A model generated the notes under the pieces. It had not been told where the DNA came from. It saw nothing but the letters and a program-made list of their open reading frames with translations, and did no database searches. This document shows, one piece after another, positions 1-10,146 of a DNA stretch of 64,000 nucleotides; within the stretch, counting starts at the first letter, position 1; the number at the start of each line of letters is the position of its first letter. Source of the stretch: Pleomorphomonas diazotrophica (GTDB lineage Bacteria; Pseudomonadota; Alphaproteobacteria; Rhizobiales; Pleomorphomonadaceae). The position numbers and the translations under genes are program-made. The DNA is taken from the NCBI RefSeq assembly GCF_002844595.1, contig NZ_PJNW01000006.1, positions 62,001-126,000 on the forward strand. The letters are read 5' to 3'.

Positions 1-480
1 GTCGAAGCGCGACCACACCCACGTGTGATGACGCACCACATCGGCGGCCGGCAGATGCGGCCGGTCCGATGTGGTATGGCCGTCGGCGATCACCGTGGTG
101 GCAATGCCGCGCGAGGCGGCGGCGCGAACCGTCGTGTCGACGCAGAAGTCGGAGGCGTAGCCGCCGACCACAATGGCGTCGACGCCGAGCCGCTGAAGCG
201 TGGCGGCGAGCTCGGTGTCGCGGAAGCCGTCGCAGAAGGTCTTGGCGACGACCGTGTCGCCGGGCTTGGGCGCCAGCGACGGGTGAAACTCCCAGCCGGG
301 CGTGCCGCGCTCCCACTCGCAATCCGCTTCCTCATGCTGGATGAAGATCACGGGTATGCCAGAGGCGCGCGCCTCGGCCGCCTTGCGGTCGAGCAGCGCG
401 GCCACCTCGTCGATCCGGTAGGCGCGCGGCTCGTCGAAGAGGTTGGCCTGAACGTCGATGATGACCAGGGCACGGCTCAT
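1..480 (-). CDS. Cysteine hydrolase of the isochorismatase family (3' end outside the window)
   Basis: Read on the minus strand from the ATG at 480; 160 residues are visible and the C-terminus lies beyond base 1. The fold is the isochorismatase/nicotinamidase type: the start MSRALVIIDVQ carries the catalytic Asp (D9), VVAKTF carries the Lys (K80), and YASDFCVDTTVR carries the nucleophilic Cys (C113). Family members hydrolyse amide or vinyl-ether bonds in small molecules; the substrate cannot be told from the sequence. The start lies one base past the ruvB stop, so the two are probably co-transcribed. Confidence 0.88.
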   Translation of the reverse strand, partial: MSRALVIIDVQANLFDEPRAYRIDEVAALLDRKAAEARASGIPVIFIQHEEADCEWERGTPGWEFHPSLAPKPGDTVVAKTFCDGFRDTELAATLQRLGVDAIVVGGYASDFCVDTTVRAAASRGIATTVIADGHTTSDRPHLPAADVVRHHTWVWSRFD

Positions 481-481
481 C

Positions 482-1528
482 TCACTCTTCCTCCCCGCCG
501 GAAAACAGCGTGAACTGGGCCTCCTCGGAGGTCTTGGGCACGGCGAGACCCAGATGGCGGAAGGCGTGCGGGGTCAACAGGCGGCCGCGCGGCGTGCGCT
601 GCACGAAGCCCTTCTGGATGAGATAGGGCTCGACGATGTCTTCGATGGCGTCGCGCGGTTCGGCGATGGCCGCCGCGATGGTTTCGATGCCGACAGGCCC
701 GCCGTTGAAGCTCAGGGCGATGGTGTTGAGGTAGCGCAGGTCGAGCGCGTCGAGGCCGATGGGGTCGACGTCGAGCCGGGTCAGCGCCCGGTCGGCGATT
801 TCGGCGGTGATCGCATCGGCGCCGGCGACGATGGCGAAATCGCGGACGCGGCGCAGCAGGCGTCCGGCGATGCGCGGCGTGCCGCGCGAGCGCTTGGCGA
901 TTTCGCTGGCGCCGTCGTCGGCGATGCCGATGCCGAAAATGCGGGCACCGCGCCGGACGATCTGCTCCAACTCCTCGGTGGTGTAGAACTCGAGGCGGAT
1001 GGGAATGCCGAAGCGGTCGCGGAGCGGTGTGGTCAGCAGGCCGAGGCGCGTGGTGGCGCCGACCAGCGTGAACTTGGCAAGATCGATGCGGACCGAACGG
1101 GCGGCCGGTCCCTCGCCGATGATCAGATCGAGCTGGTAGTCCTCCATGGCCGGATAGAGGATTTCCTCCACCGCCGGGCTCATGCGGTGGATCTCGTCGA
1201 TGAACAGGACGTCGCGTTCCTCAAGATTGGTGAGGAGGGCGGCGAGGTCGCCGGCCTTGGCGATCACCGGGCCGGAGGTGGCGCGGAAGTTGACGCCGAG
1301 CTCGCGGGAAACGATCTGCGCCAGCGTGGTCTTGCCGAGGCCGGGCGGACCGACGAACAGCACGTGGTCGAGGGCTTCCTTGCGGGCCTTGGCGGCATCG
1401 ATGAACACCTGGAGGTTGGCGCGCGCCGACGCCTGGCCGACGAATTCGGAAAGCGCTCCCGGCCGGATCGACTGCTCGAAATCCTCGGCGCGCTTGTCGC
1501 CCGAGACGAGACGGCTTTCTTCGCTCAT
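482..1528 (-). CDS. ruvB: Holliday junction branch migration DNA helicase RuvB
   Basis: 348 residues, the normal RuvB length. Walker [10 protein letters not shown] is at residues 60-68 and Walker B LFIDEIH around residues 108-114. The sensor motif GATTR and the C-terminal winged-helix part (RTPRGR) are present. RuvB hexamers drive branch migration with RuvA at recombination intermediates. The ATG at 1528 is chosen because homology begins at MSEESRL; the reading frame extends upstream without a recognisable protein. No ruvA or ruvC lies upstream; the next gene is a divergent DUF2927 gene. Confidence 0.96.
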   Translation of the reverse strand: MSEESRLVSGDKRAEDFEQSIRPGALSEFVGQASARANLQVFIDAAKARKEALDHVLFVGPPGLGKTTLAQIVSRELGVNFRATSGPVIAKAGDLAALLTNLEERDVLFIDEIHRMSPAVEEILYPAMEDYQLDLIIGEGPAARSVRIDLAKFTLVGATTRLGLLTTPLRDRFGIPIRLEFYTTEELEQIVRRGARIFGIGIADDGASEIAKRSRGTPRIAGRLLRRVRDFAIVAGADAITAEIADRALTRLDVDPIGLDALDLRYLNTIALSFNGGPVGIETIAAAIAEPRDAIEDIVEPYLIQKGFVQRTPRGRLLTPHAFRHLGLAVPKTSEEAQFTLFSGGEEE

Positions 1529-1865
1529 TGTGGTCCGATCGTCTCCGGCGGCCCTGGTTGTTCGGCTTCGACAGCCTATCCGCCCGAAACGCCCTTGGGC
1601 GATTGGCGGGCAGAATCGTCGAGCCGAATCGGCGCGCGGCGCCGGTTGTTCGCCTTTCGTTTTGCACGAAAGGCGCTGCGTTGCCAAGCAGCAGCCGGGG
1701 CCGTCGGCCAGAAACGGCGCATGGGCTGTCAATGCGCCTATTTGTTGACTGTCAATGATCACAAAAGCATCACGCCACCGTGATCGACCGCATTGACCCC
1801 AGATAATCTCTGGTTAATTCTTGTCCTGGGTTCGAGGCGTTCCATCCCCCGGCGGCGAGGTGGTC
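1529..1865. promoter_or_regulatory. Intergenic region between ruvB and the DUF2927 gene, with a candidate promoter and inverted repeat
   Basis: This 337-base gap holds no convincing gene. A candidate plus-strand promoter is TTGACC (1793-1798) with TTAATT (1814-1819). The 15-base spacer is itself a perfect inverted repeat, CCAGA-TAATC-TCTGG (1799-1813), which could be an operator. The spacer is shorter than ideal (15, or 16 if TAATTC is the -10), so this is tentative. The ruvB promoter must also lie here but was not identified. Confidence 0.35.
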
Positions 1866-2606
1866 ATGGCGGCTTTCAGGACGATTTTCGGGTTGATGCT
1901 GCTTGCAGTCGCACTTGCGACGGTCGGTGATCTTCTTTCCACTCCGGTGCGGGCCGAAAGCATCGTCGGTTTTTCCGACGATGAACTGATGGATGGTTTC
2001 CAGAAGACGGTGTTTGGCGTCGAGTATGGCAGCGCGTCGGCTGGCGGCGCCGTCAAGAAGTTCAACGGCGCCGTGCGCGTCCGTGTCGTCAACCTTGCCG
2101 ACAAGGACCGGCAGCGCGAGATCGCCGGTTTCGTGACGCGCCTGCCCCGCCTCGTGCGTGGGCTCGACATCCGCATGGCGGCGCCGACGGAGAACCCCAA
2201 TTTCACGATTTACGTGGTCGACCGCGCCGATTATGTCGATACCGTTCGTACCGACGTGCTCGGCTCGACACATGGTGCCGTGCCGGGACAGTGTCTGGTG
2301 CGCGTCTATCCGGGCTCGCTCGGCATCGTCCGGTCCACGGCTGTGATCGTCTCCGACGAGGGCGATGGCCTGTTCCGCCGCTGCATGGTCGAAGAGATCC
2401 TCCAAGGCCTCGGCCCGATGAACGACAATGCAGCGCTCTATGCCTCGGTGTTCAACGACCGCTCGCGACACAGCCGCCTCATGCCCTTCGACCGGGCCCT
2501 GGTGTCGATGCTGTACGACCGGCGCATCCGGCCGGGCATGACGCGCTCGGAGGTCGATACGCTGCTGCCGCGCGTGCTCGCCGATGTCAGGCGGTCGGTG
2601 CGATAA
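1866..2606 (+). CDS. DUF2927 family exported protein
   Basis: 246 residues. The ATG at 1866 follows GAGGTG and begins a signal peptide (MAAFRTIFGLMLLAVALA...) ending near residue 31. The conserved second half, with VIVSDEGD, FRRCMVEEILQGLGP, MNDN, SVFNDRSR and LYDRRIRPGM, matches the alphaproteobacterial DUF2927 family. The molecular function is unknown. It is probably periplasmic or lipid-free secreted. An ATG-less upstream extension to 1821 is open but lacks a signal sequence start. It stands alone between divergent ruvB and a convergent unknown gene. Confidence 0.8.
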   Translation: MAAFRTIFGLMLLAVALATVGDLLSTPVRAESIVGFSDDELMDGFQKTVFGVEYGSASAGGAVKKFNGAVRVRVVNLADKDRQREIAGFVTRLPRLVRGLDIRMAAPTENPNFTIYVVDRADYVDTVRTDVLGSTHGAVPGQCLVRVYPGSLGIVRSTAVIVSDEGDGLFRRCMVEEILQGLGPMNDNAALYASVFNDRSRHSRLMPFDRALVSMLYDRRIRPGMTRSEVDTLLPRVLADVRRSVR

Positions 2607-2621
2607 GTTCGCGCCGTACTG

Positions 2622-3290
2622 TCACTGCATGCTGCGTTGCACCTTGCTCAGGAAATTCCGTTGTTCCTTCGGCGCTCGCTTCTCAACGGCCGCGGCGATC
2701 TGATCACGGCGGCCGGGCGTTGCGACGTAGATCTGCGCCAGCGCGTCGCGCCCTTTGTAACTCGCAGCCAGCGTCTCGATGTCGCCGCTGATAACGGTAG
2801 CAAGTGCTTCTGATATGTCGGGCATGGTTTCGATCATTTGCACGCGGTCGACTGCGAGGGAGTACTGCCAGGGGCCGTAAGCGCGGCTGCGCTCAAGCGC
2901 ATGCACGACGGCGTCGCGCTTGTCGGGCAGGGTGGCCGCGAACTGGGCGAGGGTCAGCCACAGGCGAGCGTTGCCCGGCGCTGCCTCAACCAGTGAACGG
3001 GCGCGCTCGTAGCAGGCCTCGTTGAGGCGGGGCCGATCCTCGGCGGTGATCGGCGGCGTGGTCAGCCCGAAGGCCAGTGTACGGCAGTCATACTCGAAGA
3101 CGCCGAGCGCCCGCTTGCTGGAGAGGTTGGACACGTCCGGATCGGCCGCCACCGCCTGCAGCCGATCGATGGAACTGCCGGCCGTGCTGAGGAAGGGTGT
3201 CGATTCGATGCTCATCCCGTAGAGGCCGAGGCAAAGCAGTCCGGCCGAGAACACGCCGATCAAGGGTGCGGAGAGCTTCAGCGATATCAT
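2622..3290 (-). CDS. Hypothetical exported or membrane-anchored protein
   Basis: 222 residues, not recognised. The ATG at 3290 is preferred over the upstream TTG at 3305 because GGGGAAG lies 6-12 bases before it. Residues about 6-27 form a hydrophobic segment (signal peptide or anchor). The remainder is alpha-helical with short repeats resembling TPR helices (CYERARSLVEAAPGNARLW; residues about 90-130). A single-pass periplasmic helper of a cell-envelope or polysaccharide system is possible, but nothing in the sequence proves a role. It is convergent with the DUF2927 gene, 15 bases apart. Confidence 0.7.
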   Translation of the reverse strand: MISLKLSAPLIGVFSAGLLCLGLYGMSIESTPFLSTAGSSIDRLQAVAADPDVSNLSSKRALGVFEYDCRTLAFGLTTPPITAEDRPRLNEACYERARSLVEAAPGNARLWLTLAQFAATLPDKRDAVVHALERSRAYGPWQYSLAVDRVQMIETMPDISEALATVISGDIETLAASYKGRDALAQIYVATPGRRDQIAAAVEKRAPKEQRNFLSKVQRSMQ

Positions 3291-3548
3291 GACCAACTTC
3301 CCCAATGTCGGACGCCGAGGCGCGGATCGGGCCCAAGCGGCGCTTTGACCGTCATGACGGCTTCTCTACCCCGGACGGGCTTAACCGTCTCGCGAAAATC
3401 GCCGGCAAGCGGCAAAAAACCGCTGGACCTTTTTGAGGGTAGACCGGATAAATACTTAAAGACAAGAGGCCTTGGCGGGTCTTGCCGCCGACCGACGCGC
3501 CTTTCCGGCGGGCCATCCAGTTGTTCCCTCCGTTTGGAGCCTTCTCTA

Positions 3549-4331
3549 TTGCTGACATCGGTTCGATCATTTTTTGGTCTTGGCACGAAGTCTGAGCCAG
3601 TTCCGGCCATCGGTGGTCGCAGACGCATCGAGTTCGATCCCGAGGACACCGTGGTCTACGCGATCGGCGACGTCCACGGTTGCTTTGCGGAACTGAAGGC
3701 GGCCGAGCAGCGGATCATCGAGGATGCCGCGCACATACAAGTGTCGCGCCGCATCATTCTCTGCCTTGGCGATCTCGTCGATCGGGGACCGCGGTCGGCC
3801 GACGTGCTCGATCACCTGACCGGCCCGCCTCCCGGCGGCTTCGAGCGCCTGTCGCTGTGCGGCAACCACGACGAGACCTTCCTGTCGTTCGTCGACGACC
3901 CCCAGGCGAACATGGGCTGGCTGGAGTTCGGCGGCGAGCAGACGCTGGAGTCCTACGGCATCGATCTGACGCGCATCGCGCGGCATCGCGGCGGTCTTCG
4001 CGACATCGTCCGTGCGACGGTGCCGGAGGCGCATGTCGCCTTCCTCAAGCAGCTTCCAGTGTCGGTCCGCTTCGGCAGCGCATTGTTCGTCCATGCCGGC
4101 GTTCGTCCCGGCGTACCGCTCGAGGAGCAGGACGAAGACGACTTCATGTGGATCCGCGAGCCCTTCGTCAGCCAGCCGCACGGCTTGGGGCTTACCGTGG
4201 TACACGGGCATACGCCCGCCAACGAGCCGGTTTTTGCGCCGGGGCGTATCGGCATCGACACCGGAGCCTTTGCCACCGGCCGCCTTACCGTGCTGCGGGT
4301 GTTCGAGAGCGAGGCGACCGTCATTCATTGA
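3549..4331 (+). CDS. Metallophosphatase of the serine/threonine protein phosphatase family
   Basis: About 260 residues. The calcineurin-like metal-binding motifs are complete: GDVHG, GDLVDRG, GNHDE and the late HGHT. They resemble bacterial PrpA/ApaH-like phosphatases that act on phosphoproteins or diadenosine polyphosphates; the substrate is unknown. The open frame starts at 3345, but the residues before 3549 are not protein-like. A TTG at 3549 has GGAG nine bases upstream and is taken as the start. A strong bidirectional hairpin follows the gene. Confidence 0.85.
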   Translation: MLTSVRSFFGLGTKSEPVPAIGGRRRIEFDPEDTVVYAIGDVHGCFAELKAAEQRIIEDAAHIQVSRRIILCLGDLVDRGPRSADVLDHLTGPPPGGFERLSLCGNHDETFLSFVDDPQANMGWLEFGGEQTLESYGIDLTRIARHRGGLRDIVRATVPEAHVAFLKQLPVSVRFGSALFVHAGVRPGVPLEEQDEDDFMWIREPFVSQPHGLGLTVVHGHTPANEPVFAPGRIGIDTGAFATGRLTVLRVFESEATVIH

Positions 4332-4373
4332 AGGCGGTCGCGAGACTGACACCTACGCCTGGGCATCAAACGA

Positions 4374-4399
4374 AAACGCCGGCCAAGAGGCCGGCGTTT
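4374..4399. terminator. Bidirectional rho-independent terminator
   Basis: An 11-base-pair perfect stem (AAACGCCGGCC / GGCCGGCGTTT) with a four-base loop AAGA sits between the convergent phosphatase and DUF882 genes. T-runs occur on both strands. Confidence 0.85.
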
Positions 4400-4420
4400 C
4401 GCGTGTGGAGTCGCGCGGTA

Positions 4421-6115
4421 TCAGCGCATGGCCAACTGGCGCGACGTGAAGTCGATGACCTCGGTCGGCGCCGTCACGGTGCCGGCGAAGCGGGTCGAGA
4501 TAAGCGCACCATAGGGCTGGGCCGAGAAAGTGGCATTCACCACCCGGGCCGGAGCCTCGAACAGCGTCGCGATGTGCAACTGGTCGGGGTGGGTCAGCGT
4601 CCGGAACCGGCCCCAGTAGACGGACTGGCCGCCGTCGAGAAGCGACGGGCCGTCCTCGGAGGCAACCTCCGGCAGCTCGATATTGCCGAACATGTCGCTC
4701 TTGCCGCCATCGATCACCGGTCGGGCGAGTTCGGGCACGGGAGCTGTGGCGGCCGGCTTGCGAGGCGCCGGCACGAGGGAGGCGGTCTGCACCGGCTGGC
4801 GCGCCGCCGGCAACGCCGGCTCGGCGGCAGGCGGCGCGAAGGAAAGGGCAGACGCAGGCGGCGCCTGATCCTGGGCCACCTCGGCGAGCGCGAGCTGGGC
4901 GGCGATGGCGTCCTCGCGGCTGGCTGCCACTGGCACCGGCATTTCCACGGGCGCCGGCGGCTTCACCGGCGGCAGCATCATCGGCGCGTCGAGCATGGCC
5001 AGCTCGGTGGCGGCGGTCGCGATCTCCGAGGGCTTGGCCTGCGGCAACGGAACGTTGTCCATGGCCAGACGGTCGGCGGCGGTGAGCTGCGGCGCGGCTG
5101 TCGGCTCGAGGCCGGCCGGCAGCGTCGCCTCGGCGAGGCTGGTTATGCGCCGTTCGGGCGCGGCGGGTGGCGTGAAGGCGGCGGTGAGCACAGGCGCGGC
5201 GGGCGCCACGGCCGGCGAAATCGTGCGCGGAACGGCCGGAGCGGGCTTGGCGGCAACGGTCGGGGCCTCATCCTCGGCACCAGCCGCACCGATCTCCTCG
5301 GCGCTGTCTTCCTCGTCGTTGGAGAACAGCATGGCGAGCAGGCCGCCACCCTTGCCGGACTTGCCGGGCGTCGGCGCGGCCGCAGAGGCCATGGCCACGG
5401 GCGCTGCGCCCTTCTCGCGCTGCAACTCGGCGAGCGCCTGGCTATAGCCGGGCAGCGGCTTGCCATCGGCGGGAATGTGGGCGGTCTTGCCGTCGGGGAA
5501 CAGGCCGACGAGCTGCGTGCGGCTGAGGCGCGGCCAGGCGCGAACGGAGCCGACGTCGATGTGAACGAAGGGGCTGTTGGCGGACGGATACCAGCCGACG
5601 CCGCCATTCTGCATCTGCACGGCAATCATGCGCAGCTTGTTCACCGACACGTCGGGGATGTTCATGTCCATCGCCTTGCCCAGCGTGTGCTGGCTGTGCT
5701 TGGCAACGGCCGACGAGCGGGACCTCAGCATGTTGTTGGTGGCGAGCGACCGATAGCCGCAGACCACCTGGATCGGCTGGCGCGAGCCGGATTTCTGGTA
5801 CAGCTCCCACACGGTATCGAACAGGCGCGGGTCCATGCGTGTCGCCTCATTGCGGCGCCAGTCGCGCAGGAACCGGTTGAGCTCGGCCAGCGCCGAGGGA
5901 ATGTAGCGACCGTCCTTCTTGAAGACGATGGTCAGCCGCTCCTTGGTGTGCATGTTGTAGAGGTCGAGGGTGCGGCTGTCGGCGGCCTTCGCTGCGGAAG
6001 CGAAGAGCGCGAGCGCTGCCGCGGTGCCGATGAAAGCGCCGAGCGCCGTACGACCAGCTGCAAGGGCTAAGCGGGAAGAAGTGGTCGTTGCGCCGAAAGC
6101 CTTGGCTGCTTTCAT
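4421..6115 (-). CDS. DUF882 (peptidase M15-like) murein endopeptidase with long Ala/Pro-rich region
   Basis: 564 residues. A signal peptide covers about residues 1-45, and the ATG at 6115 follows GGGAGAGGAA. The catalytic domain (about 46-200) carries the M15/DUF882 zinc motifs SQHTLGKAMD (H143, D150) and FVHID (H185, D187). These are typical of periplasmic peptidoglycan hydrolases of the MepK/YcbK type. Residues about 220-460 are low-complexity, rich in Ala and Pro. A conserved tail (about 470-564) resumes normal composition. The low-complexity linker suggests a domain that spans the periplasm or cell wall. It lies upstream of, and in the same direction as, no other gene; the L,D-transpeptidase gene ends 306 bases away. 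Confidence 0.85.
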   Translation of the reverse strand: MKAAKAFGATTTSSRLALAAGRTALGAFIGTAAALALFASAAKAADSRTLDLYNMHTKERLTIVFKKDGRYIPSALAELNRFLRDWRRNEATRMDPRLFDTVWELYQKSGSRQPIQVVCGYRSLATNNMLRSRSSAVAKHSQHTLGKAMDMNIPDVSVNKLRMIAVQMQNGGVGWYPSANSPFVHIDVGSVRAWPRLSRTQLVGLFPDGKTAHIPADGKPLPGYSQALAELQREKGAAPVAMASAAAPTPGKSGKGGGLLAMLFSNDEEDSAEEIGAAGAEDEAPTVAAKPAPAVPRTISPAVAPAAPVLTAAFTPPAAPERRITSLAEATLPAGLEPTAAPQLTAADRLAMDNVPLPQAKPSEIATAATELAMLDAPMMLPPVKPPAPVEMPVPVAASREDAIAAQLALAEVAQDQAPPASALSFAPPAAEPALPAARQPVQTASLVPAPRKPAATAPVPELARPVIDGGKSDMFGNIELPEVASEDGPSLLDGGQSVYWGRFRTLTHPDQLHIATLFEAPARVVNATFSAQPYGALISTRFAGTVTAPTEVIDFTSRQLAMR

Positions 6116-6421
6116 CGAAGCGATTCCTCTCCCTGATGATGTGTTCACTGTCCGGGTTTTCACGCGTCTTTGTCCGCTTGCTCTCGTCTCCAGCCAGGTT
6201 TGATTATTGGCGGAGAGAATTAAGCAACGGTTTACCGTAAGCCATTGAAGGCGGGCTTAGGCTCCGATGGTCGGAAACATCCCCTGGAATTCACGGCGCG
6301 TACAATACCTGCGACCGGCCCAAAGGCCAAGTGGGTAGTTTAAGGCATGTGGAAACGCCAAAAGGCCTGCTCTGCCAAGGGCAAAGCAGGCTTTGGATTG
6401 GATTGCTCCATCCTTGGCAGA
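6116..6421. other. Intergenic region between DUF882 and L,D-transpeptidase genes
   Basis: No gene is seen. It should carry the DUF882 promoter. A 12-base palindrome ACGGTTTACCGT lies at 6228-6239 and the transpeptidase terminator at 6359-6397. Short open frames here are shadows. Confidence 0.5.
6359..6397 (-). terminator. Rho-independent terminator of the L,D-transpeptidase gene
   Basis: On the minus strand, a stem made from AGCCTGCTT and AGCAGGCCTT with an inner TGCC/GGCA pairing ends in TTTT. It lies 25-60 bases after the transpeptidase stop codon. Confidence 0.75.
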
Positions 6422-8305
6422 TCAGACCTGCGACATGCCCAGCGCCTTCTTGATGGCCTGGACATGGCCGTAGATGTCGTCGCGAAGCTGCAACTTGCCG
6501 GCCTCGTCGACGAAGGCCGTGAAGTAGGCGAGATGCACCTTGAGATGGGTGGAGATGTCCACGCGCCGCTCGGCACCGCCGAACATGGCCCGCAGCTTCG
6601 GCACCGTCCATTCCGGATCGCCCTGCAGAACCGCGTCCGCAAAGGCCATCGGGTCATCGACGCGCACGCAGCCGTGGCTGAAAGCCCGGACGTCGCGGTT
6701 GAACAGGCTCCTGAGCGGCGTGTCGTGCAGGTAGACGGCATGCTTGTTGGGGAACATGAACTTGATGTTGCCCAGCGCGTTGGCTTCACCGGGAACCTGA
6801 CGAATGCCGACCGCTTTCACGGCGTTCTCGTCCCAGATGACGCGGGTCGGGTCGATGAGCTGGCCGTCCCAGGTCACCTCATAGCCGTGGCGGGCGAAGT
6901 AACCGGCCGGATCGGCCTGGATCGCCGGCAGCATTTCCTTGATCTTGATCGATTCGGGAACGTGCCAGTAGGGGTTGACCACCAGATACTGCATCTCGCC
7001 GGAGAATACCGGCGTCTGGTTGGCGGTCTTGCCGACCACGACGCGGGCCTCGTGCACCTGCTGGCCGTTGCGGACCACGCGCACCTTGAACTCGGGGATG
7101 TTGACGAAGACGTAGTCCTGGCTGAGGTCGCGCGGCATCCAGCGCCACATTTCCATGTTGGCGATGATTTCGCCTTCGACGTCGCGATGGGCGCCGTTGA
7201 GGACGGCCAACGTGCGGGCGCCGACCACGCCATCGGCTGTCAGGCCATTCTCCTTCTGGAAGGCCTCGACGGCAGCGACCAGCGCGTCGTCGTAGAGCGC
7301 CGGCTCGATGCCCTCGGCCGGCGCGGCAAGGCCGAGCCGCTTGCGCAGGGCGGGCACGCCATCATCGCTCATGCCGGGTTTCAGCGACTTCACGAGCGCC
7401 ACCGGCTCCGGTGCCGGCTCGGCGCTGTCCTTGGTGGCGCGCACCTCGGCCAGCATGGCCTTGAGACGCCGGAACCCGTCGGTCGACGGGTTGAAGCCTT
7501 CGAGAGCCGCCGCGACGTCGATGGCGTCGGCGACGGTGGCAAGCGCCGTGTCGGCCGCGATGCGCTCGGGCGTGCGGGTGATGTCCTTGGAAATCGACCG
7601 GGGCGCAACGCGGCCGCCGGACGCCTGCTCGGCGAAGGTCGCCACCGCCATGGACACGCGGAGGTCGGCGTTGGCCACGAGTTCGGTGGTGTCCGCCGAA
7701 AGCTCAGCCTCGGGTAGGGCGTAGTCGACGGGATTGAGGCCGTCTTCCACGGCGTCGGCGAGACGGGCGATCACGGCCTTGGCCTTGGCCGAGTAATGGT
7801 CGCCCTCGACCCAGAGCGGCTGGTTGCCCCGGGCGGCATAGACCTTGGCGACGGCGTCGGCCCGGCGGCGGGCGTCGCCGGTCGCCGAGGCCACGACCTT
7901 GGCGATCTCGGCGACGATCGCCTGATCAAGCGGCATGGCAGGCGGCGCCGTGGCAACCGCGGGCGCCGGCTCGGTGGCGGGCGTCACGGCCGGCGTAGCG
8001 GTTTCCGTTGCGGGTGCGGCCGGCTCGACGGCGGACGGGGTTGCGGCCGGGGCGGCGGTGGTCGCGGTCGCCGGTGGGGTGACCGCCGGAGCGGCCGGCG
8101 TGGTGGTCCCGGGTGTCGGTGCGCTCGTATTGGCGGGCGGCAGAGCCTTGCTCTCGACGGCGCCCGGCGTCGCGGTGTTCGTGGTCTTGGCGCCCAGCGG
8201 GTCGAAACCGGTCTCGGCGAAGGCCGGCACGGCGACGAGGCCGATCACGGCGGTGGAGAGAAGAAACCGGGACAGCGAGGAGATCATCACGTTCACCACG
8301 TCCAT
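6422..8305 (-). CDS. Murein L,D-transpeptidase, YcbB/LdtD type
   Basis: About 627 residues. An N-terminal signal segment (MISSLSRFLLSTAVIGLVAVPAFA) is followed by about 110 Ala/Thr/Pro-rich residues. Next come a YcbB-like scaffold region and a peptidoglycan-binding helix bundle (ADGVVGARTLAVLN). The L,D-transpeptidase domain has the catalytic motif SHGCVR, with the Cys near residue 546. Such enzymes make 3-3 cross-links in peptidoglycan, the dominant type in many Hyphomicrobiales. The start is uncertain: ATG 8305, GTG 8299 (six bases after AGGA) and ATG 8287 are all in frame. It follows the response regulator gene after 109 bases. Confidence 0.9.
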   Translation of the reverse strand: MDVVNVMISSLSRFLLSTAVIGLVAVPAFAETGFDPLGAKTTNTATPGAVESKALPPANTSAPTPGTTTPAAPAVTPPATATTAAPAATPSAVEPAAPATETATPAVTPATEPAPAVATAPPAMPLDQAIVAEIAKVVASATGDARRRADAVAKVYAARGNQPLWVEGDHYSAKAKAVIARLADAVEDGLNPVDYALPEAELSADTTELVANADLRVSMAVATFAEQASGGRVAPRSISKDITRTPERIAADTALATVADAIDVAAALEGFNPSTDGFRRLKAMLAEVRATKDSAEPAPEPVALVKSLKPGMSDDGVPALRKRLGLAAPAEGIEPALYDDALVAAVEAFQKENGLTADGVVGARTLAVLNGAHRDVEGEIIANMEMWRWMPRDLSQDYVFVNIPEFKVRVVRNGQQVHEARVVVGKTANQTPVFSGEMQYLVVNPYWHVPESIKIKEMLPAIQADPAGYFARHGYEVTWDGQLIDPTRVIWDENAVKAVGIRQVPGEANALGNIKFMFPNKHAVYLHDTPLRSLFNRDVRAFSHGCVRVDDPMAFADAVLQGDPEWTVPKLRAMFGGAERRVDISTHLKVHLAYFTAFVDEAGKLQLRDDIYGHVQAIKKALGMSQV

Positions 8306-8414
8306 TCCTGCTAGGCCTTCGGCCGGACAAGAAGTGTCATAGAAGTTTGTTTGGCGGTTCGGCGACCTGTCGACAAGGCCGATACATCGCCAAAGGTCGA
8401 TTACGGACTTCTTG

Positions 8415-9965
<1,551 letters not shown>

Positions 9966-10146
9966 GCGTTAGTCCGTCCTTCCGCGTCTGTGCCAATTCG
10001 GGGCACTGTGCCGGGCGAAGGGTTAAGGGAAGGTTAGGCCCCGGCGATCGGTCACGCCTTTTTCACCGACATTTCCGTTGATCCCCGACGCCCGCAGCAC
10101 GTAGTCTTGCGCATGGCGCCCTGCGCCGAACTGGAGTTGCCGTTCG

